NCBI GenBank assembly: GCA_002340765.1
Contig: DDMS01000050.1
Location: forward strand, 12,585-40,852
Reading direction: 5' to 3'
From: Flavobacteriaceae bacterium UBA2540
Lineage (GTDB): Bacteria; Bacteroidota; Bacteroidia; Flavobacteriales; Flavobacteriaceae
DNA length: 28,268 nt
The stretch's first letter is position 1; every line of letters starts with the position of its first letter. Positions 1 to 7,592 of this stretch are shown one piece after another. The notes beneath the pieces were generated by a model that had not been told where the DNA came from, made no database searches, and was given only the letters and a program-made list of their open reading frames with translations. The position numbers and the translations under genes were made by a program.

Positions 1-479
1 GGTTTTACAAAACAAGGCAATCCAACTTTTTCAATGATTTCATTAAAATTAACAACCTCTCCTTTGTTTAAAAATACTGATTTTGCTGTTTTTATACCAT
101 ATTGTTTCAAAACACTCAAGGTATCTCTTTTGTTGAAAGTCAACGCCATTTGATAAAAAGGTGCAGACGTATATTTCATTCCAATCAAATCAAAATACCC
201 TAATAAAACGCCATTTTCTCCAGGATTTCCATGAATGACATTGAAAACAGCATCAAATTGCATCGAATTTCCATGCATTAAAAACGAAAAATCATTTTTA
301 TCAATAGGATATTCATTGTTTTCATCATCCAAAGCAACCCATTTTTCTTTTAAAATATGCACCCTAAAAGGCATGTATTTTTCTCTATCTAAATGCTTAT
401 AAACTACATTTCCACTTATCATAGAAATAGCAACTTCGGATGAAAATCCACCCATTACAATGGCAATCGTTTTTTTCAT
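1..479 (-). CDS. ddl: D-alanine--D-alanine ligase, 5' part only (runs off the window)
   Basis: Joins two D-alanines with ATP to make the dipeptide for peptidoglycan precursors; cytoplasmic. Reading the minus strand from the ATG at 479 gives about 159 codons with no stop. The N-terminus has the glycine/serine loop MGGFSSEVAIS, followed by NVIHGNPGENGVLLGYF, which matches the family's HGxxGExGxxxG segment, then YTSAPFYQMALTFNK and GLPCFVKP, the start of the ATP-grasp domain. The catalytic C-terminal half lies outside the window. It is divergent from the PASTA gene at 576, with a 96-bp shared promoter region. In other Flavobacteriia I recall ddl next to a PASTA protein and rluD, which agrees with this order. 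Family assignment is secure; only the 3' end is missing. Confidence 0.92.
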   Translation of the reverse strand, partial: MKKTIAIVMGGFSSEVAISMISGNVVYKHLDREKYMPFRVHILKEKWVALDDENNEYPIDKNDFSFLMHGNSMQFDAVFNVIHGNPGENGVLLGYFDLIGMKYTSAPFYQMALTFNKRDTLSVLKQYGIKTAKSVFLNKGEVVNFNEIIEKVGLPCFVK

Positions 480-499
480 TGAATTCAAATTATTTGTAA

Positions 500-507
500 C
501 AAATTTA
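500..507 (-). promoter_or_regulatory. Candidate -7 box for ddl
   Basis: Read on the minus strand this is TAAATTTG, an exact match to the Bacteroidota -7 consensus TAnnTTTG, ending 20 bases before the ddl ATG. No clear TTTG -33 box lies at the expected distance, so the call rests on the -7 box and position alone. Confidence 0.4.
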
Positions 508-544
508 TCAAAATATAAATAGATTTCACGACGTTTAGTTTTTA

Positions 545-552
545 TATATTTG
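545..552 (+). promoter_or_regulatory. Candidate -7 box for the PASTA-rluD unit
   Basis: TATATTTG matches the Bacteroidota -7 consensus TAnnTTTG and lies 23 bases upstream of the ATG at 576. The -33 region is not convincing. It would drive the PASTA gene and probably rluD, which follows after 25 bases. Confidence 0.4.
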
Positions 553-575
553 TAAACATATCAAAAAACCGATTT

Positions 576-1178
576 ATGAGTATCATTCAGTTCGTTAAGA
601 GTAAGCTTTTTTTTAAACAAATCCTCATCGCATTTGTTGGATTGATTGTATTTGTTTTTGTGATTAAAATTGTGTTGAGATTTTCAACAAATCACAATCA
701 AAAAATTGAAGTACCTAATTTGAGTAAACTTTCAATCGAAGAAGCAGCTATGAAATTGAGTGAATTGGACTTAGATTATATTGTGATTGATAGTGCAAGC
801 TACAATCCAGAGTATCCAAAATTTTCGGTGATTGAACAAAATCCAGAAGCAGGAGATTTTGTAAAAGAAAAACGTAAAATTTACCTCACGTTAAATCCGT
901 CAAGATACAGAGATGTGATGATTCCCAATTTAAACGGACGAACAAAAAGACAAGCCATTTCTGAATTGCGCGCGATTGGATTTATCGTTAGCTCCGAATT
1001 TATTTATGTAAATGACATTGGAAAAGATGTGGTTAGAGGAATGCGTTACAAAGGAAAAATCTTAAATCCAAACGATAAATTACAAAAAAACTCTGAAATA
1101 ACCTTGGTTTTAGGCGATGGTGGAATGGGACAAGATGCTGTTGAAAAAGATAGTATCAATGACGATGTTGAGTTTTAA
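576..1178 (+). CDS. Membrane-anchored PASTA domain protein
   Basis: A 200-residue protein with a short cytoplasmic N-terminus, one membrane helix at about residues 15-35 and an extracytoplasmic part made of two PASTA-like domains (roughly 44-110 and 113-180). Each has the usual pattern: a P-N-L start (VPNLSKLS, IPNLNGRT), a helix of the type EEAAMKLSELDL, and a closing strand (KIYLTLNPS, EITLVLGDG). PASTA domains elsewhere bind muropeptides or help penicillin-binding proteins and Ser/Thr kinases; here no kinase or transpeptidase domain is attached. Its position between ddl and rluD suggests a link to cell-wall synthesis, but that is inference. It ends with an acidic tail (residues 188-200). 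The start at 576 is the only ATG before the membrane helix. Confidence 0.85.
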   Translation: MSIIQFVKSKLFFKQILIAFVGLIVFVFVIKIVLRFSTNHNQKIEVPNLSKLSIEEAAMKLSELDLDYIVIDSASYNPEYPKFSVIEQNPEAGDFVKEKRKIYLTLNPSRYRDVMIPNLNGRTKRQAISELRAIGFIVSSEFIYVNDIGKDVVRGMRYKGKILNPNDKLQKNSEITLVLGDGGMGQDAVEKDSINDDVEF

Positions 1179-1203
1179 ATAATCCTTAAGTAGCAAACAT
1201 ATT

Positions 1204-2238
1204 TTGATAGAAAACGAGAATTTAGAGATTGAAAATGATGATTTATACGAACATCATAGATTTGTAGCGAGCTCAGGACAAGTACCTTTGCGAGTGGATA
1301 AATTCTTGATGAATTTTGTCGAAAATGCTACTAGAAATAAAGTACAACAAGCTGCAAAAGCAGGAAATATTTTGGTGAATGATGTCGTTGTTAAACAAAA
1401 CTACAAAGTAAAACCCAATGATGTTGTTCGAGTAGTTTTGAGTCATCCACCTCATGAAAATTTATTGGTTGCTGAAGATATTCCAATCAACATTGTATTT
1501 GAAGATGACATAGTAATTGTTGTCAACAAACCTGCTGGAATGGTTGTTCATCCTGGCCATGGAAATTATTCTGGAACTTTGGTAAATGCGTTGATTCACC
1601 ACATTGAAAATTTACCTATAAATTTAAATGAAAGACCCGGTTTAGTCCACAGAATTGACAAAGATACAAGTGGTTTGCTTGTGATTGCAAAAACTGAATT
1701 TGCAATGGCAAACCTTTCAAGACAGTTTTTTGAGCGTTCAACAGAGCGTTTTTATTATGCGTTGGTTTGGGGAAATATCGAAGAAAATGAAGGAACAATT
1801 GAAGGAAACATTGGAAGAAGTTTAAAAAACAGATTGCAAATGGATGTTTTTCCTGAGGGCGATTTTGGAAAACCTGCCATTACTCATTATAAAGTGTTGG
1901 AACGTTTGACCTATGTAACTTTGGTTCAATGCAAATTAGAAACTGGAAGAACGCACCAAATTAGAGCGCATTTTAAACATATTGGACATACACTTTTCAA
2001 TGACGAACGTTATGGAGGCAATGAAATTTTGAAAGGAACTACGTTTACCAAATACAAACAATTTGTAAATAACTGTTTTAATGTGTTGCCAAGACAAGCA
2101 TTGCATGCAAAAACATTAGGATTTACGCATCCAATAACTGGTAAATTTTTACAATTTGATTCTGAAATCCCTGAAGATATGATAGCTTGTTTGGAAAAAT
2201 GGCGTTCGTATTCTGAACATTCAAAACTCGAAAAATAA
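1204..2238 (+). CDS. rluD: Ribosomal large-subunit pseudouridine synthase, RluD family
   Basis: Converts specific uridines of 23S rRNA to pseudouridine; RluD of E. coli acts on helix 69. The 344-residue protein has an S4 RNA-binding domain at about 27-85 (LRVDKFLMNF to VNDVVVK) and the catalytic domain after it. The signature HRIDKDTSGLLV carries the catalytic aspartate, D152. Further family motifs are NKPAGMVVHPG and ETGRTHQIRAHF. No in-frame ATG precedes residue 36, which is already in the S4 domain, and an in-frame stop lies at 1180, so translation must begin at a non-ATG codon; the TTG at 1204 fits best (ATT at 1201 is less likely). It follows the PASTA gene by 25 bases and its stop is 10 bases from the convergent barrel gene. 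Whether the target is exactly that of E. coli RluD cannot be read from sequence. Confidence 0.9.
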   Translation: MIENENLEIENDDLYEHHRFVASSGQVPLRVDKFLMNFVENATRNKVQQAAKAGNILVNDVVVKQNYKVKPNDVVRVVLSHPPHENLLVAEDIPINIVFEDDIVIVVNKPAGMVVHPGHGNYSGTLVNALIHHIENLPINLNERPGLVHRIDKDTSGLLVIAKTEFAMANLSRQFFERSTERFYYALVWGNIEENEGTIEGNIGRSLKNRLQMDVFPEGDFGKPAITHYKVLERLTYVTLVQCKLETGRTHQIRAHFKHIGHTLFNDERYGGNEILKGTTFTKYKQFVNNCFNVLPRQALHAKTLGFTHPITGKFLQFDSEIPEDMIACLEKWRSYSEHSKLEK

Positions 2239-2248
2239 ATTTTTTAAA

Positions 2249-3160
2249 TTATTTCTTTTTTGATACATCAAACAAATATCCAACAGAAAATCCTATGAAA
2301 CTTGTGTTGCTCAAATTGTTTTCATCTGCAGCAGGATTTGGAAGATTTAAATAATATCCTAGCTCTAAATCCCAAGATTCTCTCGAAAAAGATATTGGAA
2401 AACCAATTTGTGTGTTTAATAAATCAAATACTTCTGTACCTGAGTAAACAAAAAATCTTCGTCCATTAATAATCCTAATTGTATATTTTCCAAAAGTTTG
2501 ATTTGCAATCACAAAACTGATATTTGGACGAAATCGCATCGCAAAATTGGCAGTTCTTGAAAGTGTAAAATTCATAAAACTATTGGAAACAATTTGATAA
2601 GATTCATCCGTTCCAAAAATATAAGAAGCCGCTAATGTGGTTCCTAAAGTTCGTTTTTTATTTCTGATTCCAAGACTGATATCTAATGAATTGGTGAAAT
2701 AATCAAAATCGTCTGAATAAAAATATTTGGTGTATCCTAAGTTATACATGAAATTTTTTGATTTTCCAAAAGTCTTAAAATAACCAAGAGATACACTCGT
2801 AAAATCCCAACTTGGGGTAAAATTTTCGTAATAAATTCCTGAAATACTTGCATTAAAACCTGAAGAATGATAATAAGATATTTGCGGAATAATATTGAAT
2901 TGATCTATTCCTGAATCGCGCCCTGAAAAAAAAGTGTTGCTATTATAGGAAAGTGAGGTATAAATAAAATTGTAGATGTAATTTTTTTCAAGCATTTCAT
3001 CTAAAAATTGTTGGTCATTAAAAAACAATTCATCAATCAAAGAATCTACATTTTCATCATTTTTTTCCTGCGCATAAGAACAAAAAGAGGTTGCTATTGA
3101 AAAAAATAGCAACCTAAATAAACTTATTTTCTTATTTATTGTTCTGAAAGAAATCAACAT
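2249..3160 (-). CDS. Probable outer-membrane beta-barrel protein, last gene of the sigma operon
   Basis: I do not recognise the family. The 303-residue protein has a clear Sec signal peptide (hydrophobic stretch LFRLLFFSIATSF, likely cleavage after SYA, before QEKN). The mature part starts with an acidic Asp/Glu segment and then alternates short amphipathic strands rich in Tyr, Phe, Ser and Asn with polar turns, as in a small outer-membrane barrel. The end, FIGFSVGYLFDVSKKK, has a barrel-like last strand followed by a lysine tail rather than a terminal Phe. It is the fifth gene of the minus-strand operon, 12 bases behind the Spy-like gene. A strong terminator-like hairpin lies inside the signal-peptide codons (3088-3115). 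Surface location is inferred from composition only. Confidence 0.7.
   Translation of the reverse strand: MLISFRTINKKISLFRLLFFSIATSFCSYAQEKNDENVDSLIDELFFNDQQFLDEMLEKNYIYNFIYTSLSYNSNTFFSGRDSGIDQFNIIPQISYYHSSGFNASISGIYYENFTPSWDFTSVSLGYFKTFGKSKNFMYNLGYTKYFYSDDFDYFTNSLDISLGIRNKKRTLGTTLAASYIFGTDESYQIVSNSFMNFTLSRTANFAMRFRPNISFVIANQTFGKYTIRIINGRRFFVYSGTEVFDLLNTQIGFPISFSRESWDLELGYYLNLPNPAADENNLSNTSFIGFSVGYLFDVSKKK
3088..3115 (-). terminator. Perfect 11-bp hairpin plus U-run inside the barrel gene's signal-peptide codons
   Basis: Arms AGGTTGCTATT and AATAGCAACCT pair perfectly around a 6-base loop. On the minus strand the stem is followed by CTTTTTG, so the transcript would look like an intrinsic terminator. 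It covers about codons 16-25 of the 2249-3160 gene. It could act as an attenuator that lowers expression of the last operon gene, or the pairing could be a by-product of a hydrophobic coding run; the perfect 11-bp match makes pure chance unattractive. Confidence 0.4.
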
Positions 3161-3172
3161 CCTTTTCGAAAG

Positions 3173-3646
3173 CTAATTACCTCTATTCCTTTCTTTTCTT
3201 CCATTATTTCCTTGATTTCTTGGCCCGTCTTTCAACTCCCCTCTATCTTTGGTATTTCTGATTTTATCAATTCGCTCTTTCAACATTTTTCTTTGTTCAC
3301 CTGTTAACGATTTTCTAAAATGCTCTCTGGTGTTTCTTAAACGAATTTGTTGGTTTTGAACCATATTTTTTTGCTCTAAGGAAAATGTTGCTGTTAACCG
3401 ATTTCTAATTTCATCTTTTGACATATTTTTATCTTGCAAGATTGCTAATTGTTCTTTGGTTAAAGAAGATTTGAATACTTCACGATTTGATTTTAACAAT
3501 TCTTGCTCTTTTTGAAGTAATCCACTTTGCTCAATTGTGAGCTCTTTTTTTATTAGATCGTAGTTAGATTCTTGAGAAACCATTTTTACATTGAATAACA
3601 AACATGAGATGAAACTTAAAATAAATAAGGTCTTTTTTAGTATCAT
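3173..3646 (-). CDS. Small exported helical protein with four 26-residue repeats, Spy/CpxP-like
   Basis: The 157-residue protein has an N-terminal signal segment (KKTLFILSFISCLLFNV; cleavage probably near MVSQ-ES), so the mature protein should be periplasmic, or perhaps lipid-anchored if C15 counts as a lipobox. The rest is charged and predicted helical. It contains LTIEQ at 36, LTKEQ at 62, FSLEQ at 88 and LTGEQ at 114, spaced by exactly 26 residues. LTxEQ motifs are typical of the Spy/CpxP/ZraP group of periplasmic chaperones and metal-responsive stress proteins. The tail (135-157) is rich in Gly, Asn, Lys and Arg. It lies 43 bases after the tandem-domain lipoprotein gene. The similarity to Spy rests on the motif and location, not on an alignment. 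Confidence 0.75.
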   Translation of the reverse strand: MILKKTLFILSFISCLLFNVKMVSQESNYDLIKKELTIEQSGLLQKEQELLKSNREVFKSSLTKEQLAILQDKNMSKDEIRNRLTATFSLEQKNMVQNQQIRLRNTREHFRKSLTGEQRKMLKERIDKIRNTKDRGELKDGPRNQGNNGRKERNRGN

Positions 3647-3689
3647 TTTTGGTGTTTTATGCTTTTAATCTAAGTTATAAATCTATAAA

Positions 3690-4568
3690 TTAATTTCTAC
3701 AAGAATTATTTGCTACTCTAAATTCCATTTCATTGGCAATTGTTGCAGTTGTTCCATTTTTAAATATCACGTTTACAGGAAAAATCAAACTTCCTTTTTG
3801 TTTAATTCTTGGATTTGCTTTGTGCCATTCTCTCAACAATCTAAATTCAGCTCTTTCATTTACATTAATCACAGTTGCATCTGGCATTGTAAAACTAACT
3901 GGCAAAACTAAAACAGCACATTTTCTTTGGTCTCTATTTTTTTTACAAGCATCTTTTAAAATAAATAGTTCTTCTTCATTTAAAATAGTTTGAACTGTAC
4001 CATCTTTCAAAGTAATATTTAATGGAAATATAAGTGTTGGTCTAATTTTTACTGTTGGATTTGATTGATACCATTCTCTGATCAAAACCCAATCTTCTTT
4101 TACATCTAATGTGATTGAAGTGTTGTCTGGCATGATAAAATCAACAGGGAAAACGAATTCAAAACATTTATTTCTTCTTCCTTTTCTTTGCTCATTGTTG
4201 TCTTTTAAAAGTTTTCCGCTCATAGAAAAATAAATATTTCCAGTCTCTTCAACTCTTGATTGATTGTCCGTAAATAGTGATACTTTATAACCCAAACCAC
4301 TTGCTAATTGAACACTTTCTATATAACTATCAGACAAATCCTCGTTAAAAGCAGTTTTAGTTTCTTTTGGTAAGCTTGCCGCATTTACGAACGTTTTTGA
4401 TGCACTTTCAATTTTTTCAATTAACAAAATGTCATCAGCTGCTAATTCTTCAATAGTTGCTTGCTCTGAACAAGACATAAATAAGACAACTGATAAAAAA
4501 ACAGTTGCCATTGTTAGCGATTTTAAATTTGTAGTAAAAAAGGTTTTTTTGGATTTGATTGTTTTCAT
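3690..4568 (-). CDS. Lipoprotein with two tandem Cys-bounded 74-residue domains
   Basis: The family is unknown to me. The 292-residue protein begins with a long lipoprotein signal (residues 1-33; VVLFMSC with C33 as the probable lipidated cysteine). The first 100 mature residues are acidic and helix-prone. Then come two copies of one domain, C135-C208 and C217-C290, both exactly 74 residues and 31/74 identical by my ungapped alignment. Shared motifs are F.MPD.T.I, LxREW..xNP, LIFP.N and K.GT..TI.NE.E. Each copy starts and ends with cysteine, so a disulfide could close each one. It is the third gene of the sigma-factor operon, 70 bases after the anti-sigma gene. Its envelope location and position suggest a sensor or effector of the sigma response; that is inference. 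Confidence 0.8.
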   Translation of the reverse strand: MKTIKSKKTFFTTNLKSLTMATVFLSVVLFMSCSEQATIEELAADDILLIEKIESASKTFVNAASLPKETKTAFNEDLSDSYIESVQLASGLGYKVSLFTDNQSRVEETGNIYFSMSGKLLKDNNEQRKGRRNKCFEFVFPVDFIMPDNTSITLDVKEDWVLIREWYQSNPTVKIRPTLIFPLNITLKDGTVQTILNEEELFILKDACKKNRDQRKCAVLVLPVSFTMPDATVINVNERAEFRLLREWHKANPRIKQKGSLIFPVNVIFKNGTTATIANEMEFRVANNSCRN

Positions 4569-4638
4569 GGTATTAAATTTTAAGTTTTTATTGTTTCTGT
4601 TTATTTAGAACTGTGTTTGAAAAAATAGTTTGAAAAAA

Positions 4639-5178
4639 TTATAAAATAATTGATTCAATAAAATTTTTATTCGTGTAATTATCTATTAATGAATCTTCTA
4701 TAAATAAAGAATCTAAAAATAAATTATCAATTTTTTGTTCAGAAAGTTCAGCTTTAAACACAATTTCATTCATTAAAGTGATGCTTGAAAACGATTCCAC
4801 TTCATTTTCGTCGATTAATAATGAATTGACAAGAACATCCTCTGAAAAAGTGAGCAACTCAAAATAGACTGTTTTTCCTTTTTGAGAAAAATTAGCATTT
4901 TGAAACCAAATTGTCACTCCTAAAAACAAAACCAATGAAGCTGCTGCAGCAAATTTAACTTGAGGGCGCAACCAAAAAATCATTTTTCTTTCATGTATAA
5001 TTTTAGACTCGTCTGGTTTTTCTGATTTAATTTTTCGCAAAATAGATAACTTGGAAGCAGCAAAATATCCTTCAGGAATTTCAATTCCTAAATAATTTGA
5101 ATGACGCTCAGTTATATCCTTAGAATACTGTTGTTCTAAAAATGTTTTTTCCTTATTTTTTTTATCAAATTTCTTCAT
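4639..5178 (-). CDS. Single-pass membrane protein, probable anti-sigma factor
   Basis: The 179-residue protein has about 70 cytoplasmic residues, one membrane helix (about 73-92, FAAAASLVLFLGVTIWF) and about 85 acidic residues outside. The segment IPEGYFAASKLSILRKIK resembles the PExYF...IL.KI motif that I recall in proteins encoded directly after ECF sigma genes in Flavobacteriia. It follows the sigma gene by 38 bases. This topology, with a cytoplasmic sigma-binding part joined to a periplasmic sensor part, is what a membrane anti-sigma factor needs. No zinc-binding HxxxCxxC motif is visible, so it is not a classical ZAS protein. Function is inferred from position and topology. Confidence 0.65.
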   Translation of the reverse strand: MKKFDKKNKEKTFLEQQYSKDITERHSNYLGIEIPEGYFAASKLSILRKIKSEKPDESKIIHERKMIFWLRPQVKFAAAASLVLFLGVTIWFQNANFSQKGKTVYFELLTFSEDVLVNSLLIDENEVESFSSITLMNEIVFKAELSEQKIDNLFLDSLFIEDSLIDNYTNKNFIESIIL

Positions 5179-5216
5179 GATATTTCTTTGACCCTAGATT
5201 TTTAAAATAGTTTATT

Positions 5217-5813
5217 TTATAAAAAGATTTTTTCTTCAATAATTTTTACAGATGAATAATACATTGATTTTAATGTACTTTCAGATACTTTTGTGAGTTC
5301 TGAAATTTCTTTAAAACTCAATTCATCAAAATATTTCATCTGAAAAACGCGCTTTTGTTTTTCTGAAAAACTTTCAATGATTTTGTGCAATTTTAATTGA
5401 ATTTCATCTCCGTTGAAATAAGCATCTTCTGACAAAATTTGTACTTTTTCTTCGATAAATTCCTCAGAAATTTCATATCCTTTTTTGTTGTTTTTTTCTA
5501 AATAACGAATAGATTCGTTATAGGCAATTCTGAACATCCAAGTGTGTAAACTGCTTTTTTCTTGAAAATTTTGAATGTTTTTATACACTCTAATAAACGT
5601 GTTTTGCAAAACATCACTTGCATTTTCATGAGTAATCACAATTTTTCTGATATGCCAATACAATCGCTCTTGATAGGTATCAAGCAATTCATTAAAAGCA
5701 TAGTCTTTTAATGCAGGATTGCGTAACTTGCATAGAAGTTCAGTTTCTTTACTCAAGTAAAAGTTGGTTACTCTTTTTTTAGACACAAAAAAAACAAAAA
5801 AGTTTGATGTCAT
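5217..5813 (-). CDS. ECF-type RNA polymerase sigma factor
   Basis: Sigma-70 family, extracytoplasmic-function group. Region 2 is clear: YQERLYWHIRKIV, then DVLQNTFIRVYKN and SSLHTWMFRIAYNESI. Region 4 follows with SFSEKQKRVFQMKYFDELSF and a helix-turn-helix (ISELTKVSESTLKSMYYSS). The open frame extends to an ATG at 5924, but the added hydrophobic, Tyr-rich N-terminus is unlike ECF factors. The ATG at 5813 is given here as the longest sensible start; a TTG at 5756 would give MSKETELLCKL, the N-terminus I would expect for the family, and may be the real one. First gene of the five-gene minus-strand operon. An inverted repeat at 5803-5817 would then lie in the promoter region. Confidence 0.88.
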   Translation of the reverse strand: MTSNFFVFFVSKKRVTNFYLSKETELLCKLRNPALKDYAFNELLDTYQERLYWHIRKIVITHENASDVLQNTFIRVYKNIQNFQEKSSLHTWMFRIAYNESIRYLEKNNKKGYEISEEFIEEKVQILSEDAYFNGDEIQLKLHKIIESFSEKQKRVFQMKYFDELSFKEISELTKVSESTLKSMYYSSVKIIEEKIFL

Positions 5814-5817
5814 CAAA
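5803..5817. promoter_or_regulatory. Inverted repeat TTTGATG-T-CATCAAA ahead of the sigma gene
   Basis: Seven-base arms pair perfectly around one base. If translation starts at the TTG at 5756, this palindrome lies 46 bases upstream of it and could be an operator for the sigma operon. If the ATG at 5813 is used it is partly coding. Confidence 0.3.
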
Positions 5818-5952
5818 AAATAATATGAAATACCTACAAACCTATCAATTTTATAGATAGAAATATCAGAAAACCCTTTAGATTTAATTTTTAAAAATAT
5901 GATTTGATTCGTATTTTTACACAAAATTTTACAATTTTAAGATTCTTATTTT

Positions 5953-6711
5953 ATGAAAATTATCATATCTCCGGCAAAATCCTTGGATTTTCAAAGCATT
6001 GTACCAACAAGTTTGCACACACAACCTCTTTTTTTAGAGCAATCAACAAAACTAAATCAAGAGTTAAAAACACTTTCTAAAAAAAAATTGTCAGATTTAA
6101 TGTCGATTTCAGAGGATTTGGCATCATTAAATTATGAAAGAAATCAAACTTGGCAAACACCTTTTACACCAGAAAATTCAAAACAAGCCATTTATGCTTT
6201 TACTGGAGAAGTATTTAGAGGTATAGATATAAATACTTTACCTATTGAAAAGTTACCTTTATTACAAGAGAACCTCAGAATTTTATCAGGGTTGTATGGT
6301 TTGTTAAAACCTTTGGATTTGATGCAACCTTATCGTTTAGAAATGGGTACAAAATTACCCGTTGGAAGCAAGAAAAATCTTTATAATTTTTGGGGAGATT
6401 CAATCGCAAATGCATTGAATGAAGAACTTTCTGAAAATGAATTATTGATCAATTTAGCAAGCTCAGAATATTTTAAAGTAGTAAATCAAAAGATTTTAAA
6501 AGTTCCAATGATAACGCCAGTTTTTAAAGATTTTAAAAGTGGACAATACAAAACAATCATGACTTTCGCTAAAAAAGCGCGTGGTTTGATGGTGCGTTAT
6601 ATAATCGATAACAATATAAAAACGATTGATAGATTAAAACATTTTGATATTGAAAATTATCGTTTTCATGAAAATATGTCCTCAAAAAATGAATTGGTTT
6701 TTACGCGCTAA
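5953..6711 (+). CDS. yaaA: Peroxide stress protein YaaA (UPF0246/DUF328)
   Basis: The 252 residues match the usual length of the family. Recognisable segments are the start MKIIISPAKSLDF, FTGEVFRGID, LSGLYGLLKPLDLMQPYRLEMGTKL (positions about 114-138) and NLASSEYFKVV. In E. coli YaaA limits intracellular iron and so protects DNA and proteins from hydrogen peroxide; its fold resembles a DNA-binding protein. The gene is divergent from the sigma operon. Its stop codon overlaps that of the convergent blh gene by 4 bases (6708-6711), so there is no room for a separate terminator. The family call is secure; the role in this organism is taken from E. coli. Confidence 0.93.
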   Translation: MKIIISPAKSLDFQSIVPTSLHTQPLFLEQSTKLNQELKTLSKKKLSDLMSISEDLASLNYERNQTWQTPFTPENSKQAIYAFTGEVFRGIDINTLPIEKLPLLQENLRILSGLYGLLKPLDLMQPYRLEMGTKLPVGSKKNLYNFWGDSIANALNEELSENELLINLASSEYFKVVNQKILKVPMITPVFKDFKSGQYKTIMTFAKKARGLMVRYIIDNNIKTIDRLKHFDIENYRFHENMSSKNELVFTR

Positions 6712-7592
6712 TTTTTCATTTTATACATCACCCAAATATGTGGTGCTGTAACTGAAAATAAAATAACAAAAACAATGGTCGATAAGAGTGTAACCTCAGG
6801 AATAAATTGATATAAGACAAACAATGCTACAATACTTATCAACCAAAAAAGAAATGCTTTTTTCACATAAAAGAGAATACTACTCTTAGAAATATCTCCA
6901 GAGATAAAAAGAATTTGGTTGATAATGGATGGAATAGAATGCCAAAAAATGAAATAAATCGCAAAACTTAAAATTAGTGAAGACGTTTTAAAAACAAGAA
7001 AAAGTAATCCCAAAGAAAAACCTTCTTTAAGAAACACTTTTGCATCAATTTTCTCTTTCCATAATAAAAATGTATTCATTAATAGAAATGATATGAGAGA
7101 GAAGATAAAAGTATATTTTACAAAAAATTCAGAAAAAATAGTTTTTGTAAGCTCTAACATAATGGTGTTTACCTCAAAAAGTGCTTCATAAAAAAGCATT
7201 GAAAAAATCAATAGTCCATAAACGATATAATAAAAAGATTCAAAATACCTATTTGTAATCATTTTTTCGCTCAAATGTTCTTCCCCAAAATGATATGAAC
7301 TTATAAAAATAAATAGTAAAATAGCTAAAAAAGGATTTAAAATATAAAATATCACACAAAAAGATACAATGCATAAATAGATAAAAAGATTTATTACAAA
7401 CCTATTATTTTTCATTTTCTTTAAGGAAAGAATCAACAAGTCATTTGCTCCATGAATAATTCCAATTGAAATGATCAACACAAATGCAATGGAGTCTTCA
7501 ATGGGTTTTCCGAATTGAATACTAAACCATAATAAGAAAACCGTGATGAAAATTTTAAAATTTTGATAATTTTTAATATTATTTACTACCAT
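6708..7592 (-). CDS. blh: Blh/Brp family beta-carotene 15,15'-dioxygenase
   Basis: Integral membrane enzyme that splits beta-carotene into two retinals, the chromophore of the neighbouring proteorhodopsin. From the ATG at 7592 it has 294 residues with about eight membrane helices. The family's histidine motifs, which would bind iron, are all present: IIHGANDLL (H47), SSYHFGEEHL (H101), FWHSIPSI (H218) and APHIWVMY (H285). The frame is open to an ATG at 7682, but that start would leave one base before the rhodopsin ATG and add a polar N-terminus over the rhodopsin promoter; 7592 is preferred. The start codon lies at the centre of a perfect 8-bp inverted repeat. Divergent from proteorhodopsin; no carotenoid (crt) genes are in the window. 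Confidence 0.93.
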   Translation of the reverse strand: MVVNNIKNYQNFKIFITVFLLWFSIQFGKPIEDSIAFVLIISIGIIHGANDLLILSLKKMKNNRFVINLFIYLCIVSFCVIFYILNPFLAILLFIFISSYHFGEEHLSEKMITNRYFESFYYIVYGLLIFSMLFYEALFEVNTIMLELTKTIFSEFFVKYTFIFSLISFLLMNTFLLWKEKIDAKVFLKEGFSLGLLFLVFKTSSLILSFAIYFIFWHSIPSIINQILFISGDISKSSILFYVKKAFLFWLISIVALFVLYQFIPEVTLLSTIVFVILFSVTAPHIWVMYKMKN

